A stretch of DNA of 64,000 bases from Bacillota bacterium (GTDB lineage: Bacteria; Bacillota; Clostridia; Christensenellales; UMGS416): positions 11,868-75,867 of the forward strand of contig JAEZSC010000076.1 of NCBI GenBank assembly GCA_023422005.1, written 5' to 3'. Position 1 is the stretch's first letter. Each line of letters starts with the position of its first letter. The translations under genes were made by a program, and so were the position numbers. A model generated the notes under the pieces. The model saw only the letters and a list, made by a program, of their open reading frames with translations, made no database searches and had not been told where the DNA came from. This document shows positions 59,956-64,000 of this stretch, piece by piece.

Positions 59956-61263
59956 ATGAGAAAAAGAGCGCTGTGGATCGCGCTGGCGGCGGCCGGTGTG
60001 ATCGCGGCGGCTGCCGCGTTGGCGTGGGCCGCCACGCCCGCGGGGCAATTCACGTTGGCGTTGTGGCGCACACCGGCGGCGGCCGAAGGTGCGCTGCGCT
60101 CGCTGATGGAGGATGGCGGCGTGAGGCTGTTGGAGCAATCCCACGAGAGCAGGGCCACGGCCTCACTAACCGGCATCACTGCTCCTGGCATGGCGGAGGG
60201 GGCTGTCAAGGTCCTCGCCGCCACAAAACTGCAGGTAGACTCCAGCTATGAAAACGACACCGCCGAAGGCATGCTGACAGCGCAGGTGACCAGCGGCGCC
60301 GTACCGTTGCTGGGTGTTTCAGTGATTCTCTCGGGAAACACATTGGCTGTAAAATCCTCTGAGCTGCTGGACGGCGCTGCGACGCTGCCCGTGGGCGGGC
60401 ACAGCGGGCCGGGCACATCGCTGGAGCGGCGGCTGCGGGGTATCGGTGGCACACCCGGTTCACTGACCGCCGGGCTCATGGCGGCGCGGCTGCAGCAACT
60501 GGCGCCTGCTGGCAGCTTCACCCTGGAGCAAAGGTCTGTAGAGTTGCTGGGCCAGCCGCAGGCCTGCGCGGCCATCACGCTGCGGCTGCAGGGGGAGGCG
60601 CTGGCCGATGCCGGCTTGGCAATGCTGTCCGATGCCGCGGGCGACGCGGCGCTGAGGGGCAGCCTGAGCGGTTGGAGCCCCGCGCTGGCCGCGGCCATGG
60701 AACAGGCGGTGACCGGCCCCGATGCCCTGCGGCAGCGCTTGAGCCAATGCACACTAACGGCCACGGTGCTGCGACGGGGGTTCACGGCCATCGGCTGGGA
60801 GGTGCAGTGGCAGCAGCCCGGGGGAACGCTGCGTTTCAGCGCCGTGGCTTATGCCCAAGGCCAGCAACTGGACCTGCGGCTCAGCCACAGCCGCGACGGC
60901 AACGCTGTGCTGGACGCCTCGCTGCTGCGCACAGTGGGCGAAGACGGGCGCCCGGCCTTGGCGGCGCGGGTGCGGGCCAACGGCTGGGAGTTACAACTAA
61001 ACGGACAGCAGGGCGCGATGGAGGCAGAAACTCGCCAGGATATGGGAAGCTTCTGTATCTCTCTGCCCGGCGGTGGACAGGCCGAAGGCGTTTTGGACCG
61101 CACGCTGGAGACGGGTACCGCCGTGGACGTGCAGACGCCGCAATGGAGCGAGGCAGAAACCCGAGACATCGGCAATGATCCGGCGTCGGTACGGGCGCTG
61201 CTGGAGGGCATGGGAGAGCGCCTCAAAGGCCTGCTGGCTTCCATGGGTCTCATTCCGCGATGA
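59956..61263 (+). CDS. Membrane-anchored extracytoplasmic protein of unknown function
   Basis: A 435-residue protein not recognised. An N-terminal helix (about residues 5-25, Ala-rich after MRKRALW) is a signal anchor or signal peptide without a lipobox. The rest is Ala/Gly/Leu-rich with repeated beta-hairpin-like stretches such as FTAIGWEVQWQQPGG and LDLRLSHSRDGNAVLDASLL, suggesting an extended beta structure outside the membrane. GGAAGGA precedes the ATG. It is followed by a GNAT gene after 59 bases. It may be an envelope protein of clostridial type. Confidence 0.65.
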   Translation: MRKRALWIALAAAGVIAAAAALAWAATPAGQFTLALWRTPAAAEGALRSLMEDGGVRLLEQSHESRATASLTGITAPGMAEGAVKVLAATKLQVDSSYENDTAEGMLTAQVTSGAVPLLGVSVILSGNTLAVKSSELLDGAATLPVGGHSGPGTSLERRLRGIGGTPGSLTAGLMAARLQQLAPAGSFTLEQRSVELLGQPQACAAITLRLQGEALADAGLAMLSDAAGDAALRGSLSGWSPALAAAMEQAVTGPDALRQRLSQCTLTATVLRRGFTAIGWEVQWQQPGGTLRFSAVAYAQGQQLDLRLSHSRDGNAVLDASLLRTVGEDGRPALAARVRANGWELQLNGQQGAMEAETRQDMGSFCISLPGGGQAEGVLDRTLETGTAVDVQTPQWSEAETRDIGNDPASVRALLEGMGERLKGLLASMGLIPR

Positions 61264-61322
61264 TCGTTTTTCATCCGGTTCGCGTGTGGTAGAATGTTGC
61301 CATACCAATCGGAGGGACGCCC

Positions 61323-61913
61323 ATGCAAAACCAGCTTGCTCTCACAGTGAAGCCCCTGTCACCGCAGACCTGGCCGGATTTCGAGGCGCTCTTTGCAAAG
61401 CATCGGGGCGTGCGCGGAGGCTGCTGGTGCGTCTATTACCTATGCAAGAGCACCGATTACAACCGCATGGGGCGGGAGGGGAGGCACGCCTTCCACCGGG
61501 AACTGGCCATGCAGGGCAGGGCCCAGGGCCTGCTGAGCTACGAGGGCGACACGCCGGTGGGTTGGTGCCAGTTTGGCCCGCCGGATGTGCTGAGCCAGTA
61601 TGACCGGGGCCGCACATACCCCCATCTGGACATCGCTCCTGAGGACAGGCCCCAATGGCGCATTTCCTGCCTTTTTACCGACAAGCACCGCCGCAGCCGG
61701 GGCATCGCGCTCTTCACGCTGCACGCGGCATTGGAGGAGATCGCCCGCAGGGGCGGCGGCGTTGTGGAGGCTTTTCCGCTGGATGCCGAGGGCATGCCGC
61801 ACAACGTGTTCTCCGGCTCGGTGGACATGTACCGCCGCGAGGGCTTCGAGTTCGTGGCAAGGCTGACGAAAAACATGGTGCTGATGCGCAAGCATGTTTT
61901 GCCTTTTTGCTAG
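61323..61913 (+). CDS. GNAT-family N-acetyltransferase
   Basis: A 196-residue GNAT protein. FEALFAKHRGVRGGCWCVYY opens a branch of the family with a conserved GGCWC motif; the acetyl-CoA loop is DKHRRSRGIALFTLHAAL, and SVDMYRREGFEFVARL closes the domain. GGAGGG precedes the ATG. A weak promoter (TTTTCA, 16 bases, TAGAAT at 61290-61295) lies just upstream. Acceptor unknown. Confidence 0.85.
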   Translation: MQNQLALTVKPLSPQTWPDFEALFAKHRGVRGGCWCVYYLCKSTDYNRMGREGRHAFHRELAMQGRAQGLLSYEGDTPVGWCQFGPPDVLSQYDRGRTYPHLDIAPEDRPQWRISCLFTDKHRRSRGIALFTLHAALEEIARRGGGVVEAFPLDAEGMPHNVFSGSVDMYRREGFEFVARLTKNMVLMRKHVLPFC

Positions 61914-61949
61914 ACGAACAACTGCTGTGAAAGAGAATCGGCAAACCTA

Positions 61950-61977
61950 TATGGCTTCCCTGCCAGGGGAAGCCATA
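61950..61977. repeat. Hairpin with TTCCC/GGGAA arms
   Basis: An 11-bp inverted repeat TATGGCTTCCC/GGGAAGCCATA with a 6-base loop, in the intergenic region between convergent genes. The core resembles one arm pair of the palindromic element at 18111-18220. Confidence 0.5.
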
Positions 61978-61999
61978 ATAGAGACTTTGCTAATAACGT

Positions 62000-62032
62000 G
62001 AAACCGGCAGGGGACAAGCCCTTGCCGGTTTC
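62000..62032. terminator. Hairpin between convergent genes
   Basis: A ~13-14-bp stem (62000-62012 with 62019-62032, with one G-T pair) and a short loop, lacking strong T-tracts. It probably blocks read-through from both the GNAT gene and the repeat membrane gene. Confidence 0.5.
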
Positions 62033-62049
62033 TCATAAAGTTCATTTGA

Positions 62050-63297
62050 TCAGGCTGTCTTTTGCTTCCGAGAGAAAAATCCCACACTCAGCGGCCACCA
62101 CAGCATTCCGAACGTCGGGAACACGCACCACAGAAAGCCCGGCGACGTCAGCAGGTTGATGGCGATGAACAGCGACGAGCCCAGCAGCGTGCCGGCCACG
62201 GCATAACCAAAGGCGCTTTTGTGCTTGGCGAAGTATACGCTGAGCGGCCACCACAGCACGCACAGGGACGGGAACACGCTCAACGGGAACCCCGGCGGGG
62301 TCACCAGGTTCACCGCCGACAGGAAGGCGATGATGAGCAGGGCGCCAACCACCGAGAACCCAAGAGCGTCCCGCCGCTGGGCGAAGAACACCGACACCGG
62401 CCACCAAAGCAGCGCGAACACCGGATAGAAAGCCCACAACGCACCCGGCGTGAAGAGTATGTTTACCGCCGTCAGCAGCAGCGCGGTGAGTGCCGTCATC
62501 GTGACGGCGTAACCCAGCGGCCTGTGTTTGCCGTGGTAATACACGCTCAGCGGCCACCACAGCACCGCGTAGCCCACGAACATGGACCATGGCACGCCCG
62601 GCGACAACAGCAGGTTGCACCCGCTGTACCACGCCATGGTGCACAGCGCGCACAGCACCGAGAAGCGAAGTGCCCCCAGCCTGCGGCCAAAGAACATGGC
62701 CAGCGGCCACCAGACAACCGGGAAGATCGCGTAAACCGCCCACGGGTGGCCGGGGTTCATGGCGTTGGCGGCCAGCAGGAAGGCTGCCGTGAGCAGAAAT
62801 CCGGCCACTGAGAAGCCCCGAAAAGCCCTGCGATCGGAGAAGTAGCGGCCCATCGGCCACCACAGCGTAGCGTAGATCGGGTACAGCGCCCAGAAGTAAC
62901 CGGGCGAAGTCAAAAGATTGAAGATCGTATAGTAGGCGATGGCCACAGCGCTGAACAGCAGCGCCGCCGGCAGGCGGAGCATGCGGCCCCGCAGGGCTAT
63001 GCTCAATGGCCAGCACAGGATGGGCAGCACCGCGTACAGGAACCACCATGTGTGCGGCGATGTGACCAGGTTGGTCGCCGCGAGGAAGAGTATCGTCAGA
63101 GCGCTGCCCGCCACCGACAGGGCCAGGTGCTTCCCCTTGCCGGCGAAGTACACGCCGATGGGCCACCACGCCACGGCATAGATCGGGTAGATGCACCACA
63201 GCACGCCGGGGGAGGCGGCATAGTTCAGGATGCCGAACAGCAGCGCCGTCATGACCGCTCCGGCCACGGCAAAGGCAAATGCATCACTTTTTTTCAT
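62050..63297 (-). CDS. Eight-repeat polytopic membrane protein
   Basis: A 415-residue protein made almost wholly of eight tandem ~50-residue units, each with two membrane helices (16 in total). Unit pattern: FSVAGxLLTxxFLxxxNLLTSPGxxW, then a second helix ending in LWWPLSVYF and a basic loop. The final halves read AWWPIGVYF, CWPLSIAL, LWWPMGRYF, VWWPLAMFF, LWWPLSVYY, LWWPVSVFF, LWWPLSVYF and LWWPLSVGF. The downstream-strand neighbour at 63319 carries one such unit. GGAGG precedes the ATG. Last gene of a PadR-led operon. No known function; a channel or sensor array is possible. Confidence 0.82.
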   Translation of the reverse strand: MKKSDAFAFAVAGAVMTALLFGILNYAASPGVLWCIYPIYAVAWWPIGVYFAGKGKHLALSVAGSALTILFLAATNLVTSPHTWWFLYAVLPILCWPLSIALRGRMLRLPAALLFSAVAIAYYTIFNLLTSPGYFWALYPIYATLWWPMGRYFSDRRAFRGFSVAGFLLTAAFLLAANAMNPGHPWAVYAIFPVVWWPLAMFFGRRLGALRFSVLCALCTMAWYSGCNLLLSPGVPWSMFVGYAVLWWPLSVYYHGKHRPLGYAVTMTALTALLLTAVNILFTPGALWAFYPVFALLWWPVSVFFAQRRDALGFSVVGALLIIAFLSAVNLVTPPGFPLSVFPSLCVLWWPLSVYFAKHKSAFGYAVAGTLLGSSLFIAINLLTSPGFLWCVFPTFGMLWWPLSVGFFSRKQKTA

Positions 63298-63318
63298 TGG
63301 CTTTGCGCCTCCTTTGGG

Positions 63319-63723
63319 CTAACGGTGCCTTCTCCACTCGAAGAAGGTGGCCAACGGCCACCACAGCACGCCGAAGGAGGGGATGGCGCTCCACGGGAAC
63401 TGCGGCGAGGTCGTTATGTTGAGAAAGACGAACAGCCCGATGAGCAGCAGGCTGCCGCAAACCGAGAAGCCGAAGTTGATGCCCGCGTTGCTGCGCTTGG
63501 CAGGCAGCTCCTGCTGGGCGCGCAGCTCGTTGCTGATGTCGCCGATGTCGCCGAAATCAACGATGGCCTTGTTGACGGCGTCTTCCTCGCCCTTGCCCTG
63601 GGCCATCAGGTCGGCCACCTTCTCCTGCAGGTTCTCGATGATCTCCCGCTTCAGGGTTTCTTTGCGCTCGCTTTCGGGGATTTCCCGAAACAGGGAATCC
63701 ACGTGGTCCTGGATGTTTCTCAT
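63319..63723 (-). CDS. DUF1700-like regulator-associated protein with one WWP repeat
   Basis: A 134-residue protein. The N-terminal ~65 residues (HVDSLFREIPESERKETLKR, then a Glu/Lys helix and a DAVNKAIVDFGDIG turn) match the helical prefix seen in DUF1700 and permease-prefix proteins. These usually follow a PadR gene and sense or anchor at the membrane. Residues ~80-132 are a single copy of the two-helix unit (NITTSPQFPW ... VLWWPLATFF) repeated eight times in the next gene. Start at 63723 overlaps the PadR stop as ATGA. Confidence 0.82.
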   Translation of the reverse strand: MRNIQDHVDSLFREIPESERKETLKREIIENLQEKVADLMAQGKGEEDAVNKAIVDFGDIGDISNELRAQQELPAKRSNAGINFGFSVCGSLLLIGLFVFLNITTSPQFPWSAIPSFGVLWWPLATFFEWRRHR

Positions 63724-64000
63724 GGGTGTTCCTCCGTCTCCATAAAGATATCGATGATCTCCTTGGTCCTGCGCCATTCCTCCACCTCTTCGTGGAAGTA
63801 GGCCCGCCCGAGATTGGTGATGGTGTAGTAGCGCCGGCGGCTGCCCAGCGATACGTCCCCCTCGTAGGAGCGTATGAGCTCCTTCTTCTCCAGCCGCTGG
63901 AACACCGCGTACAGCGTGGCTTCCTTGATCTGGAAGCGGTCTTCCGTCCGCCGGCTGATCTCCTTGCTGATCTCGTACCCGTAGCGGTCCTTCTCCATAA
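63720..64000 (-). CDS. PadR-family transcription regulator (partial)
   Basis: The first residues lie beyond the window edge. The visible part has DRYGYEISKEISRRTEDRFQ, then LYAVFQRLEKKELIRSYEG and GSRRRYYTITNLGRAYFHEE, the winged helix and wing of PadR proteins, plus a short C-terminal dimer helix. It heads the operon with the DUF1700-like and eight-repeat membrane genes and overlaps the next start by four bases. PadR/DUF1700 pairs generally respond to membrane or cell-envelope stress. Confidence 0.88.
   Translation of the reverse strand, partial: MEKDRYGYEISKEISRRTEDRFQIKEATLYAVFQRLEKKELIRSYEGDVSLGSRRRYYTITNLGRAYFHEEVEEWRRTKEIIDIFMETEEHP

Overview
The window is a 64 kb stretch of GC-rich, densely coded DNA that looks like a chromosome segment of an anaerobic Clostridia-type Bacillota. 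The evidence is a SpoVB-like flippase, PadR and Crp/Fnr regulators, YesM/YesN two-component pairs, LplB/LplC-type sugar importers, lipoprotein solute-binding proteins and many AraC regulators. The species cannot be fixed from sequence alone. I see no rRNA, tRNA, CRISPR array, phage or transposase.

Layout. (1) 1-6.1 kb: end of sbcC, two tandem small membrane proteins, a ferritin-like protein, a SpoVB-like flippase, an AT-richer orphan gene, and a redox cluster (thioredoxin, Crp/Fnr regulator, rhodanese, and a 58-residue ferredoxin). (2) 6.2-18.0 kb: a sugar-uptake operon (lipoprotein, two permeases) followed by two URO-D-superfamily proteins, with a DUF5054 glycosidase-like protein, a YesN/YesM pair and a GH172-type (DUF2961) enzyme. 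(3) 18.0-21.2 kb: a palindrome-rich repeat, then a Gfo/Idh/MocA dehydrogenase and a sugar isomerase divergent from an AraC regulator. (4) 21.3-26.5 kb: an amino-sugar operon with an AraC/BtrH-like fusion regulator, GH18, GH130, MurQ and a frameshifted BadF-type kinase. (5) 26.7-33.4 kb: an E2-like acyltransferase, an acyl-CoA ligase, a GH78-type enzyme, a Gfo/Idh protein and a GNAT protein on one strand. (6) 33.5-48.3 kb: a second sugar-uptake operon with its own YesM/YesN pair, continuing into three tandem FAD oxidoreductases and a 2-hydroxyacid dehydrogenase, then a third URO-D protein and a DUF4038 glycosidase. (7) 48.4-51.4 kb: AraC regulator, VCBS-repeat protein, third Gfo/Idh. (8) 51.5-64 kb: exonuclease III, a two-subunit zinc-ribbon ABC exporter with a DUF1854 gene between the subunits, YdcF, a kinase-like fragment, HDOD, an anchored unknown, GNAT, and an eight-repeat membrane protein with its PadR operon.

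How it fits together (inference). The middle 40 kb looks like a set of glycan-use loci. Oligosaccharides would be imported by two CUT1 systems, whose ATPase must be encoded elsewhere, and cut by glycosidases that all lack export signals. The sugars would then be oxidised or isomerised by Gfo/Idh, isomerase and FAD enzymes. The repeated pairing of URO-D-like proteins and FAD oxidoreductases with sugar importers is not explained by a textbook pathway. The most unusual items are the URO-D/FAD modules, the zinc-ribbon ABC/DUF1854 trio, the AraC/BtrH-like fusion and the 8-fold WWP repeat membrane protein.
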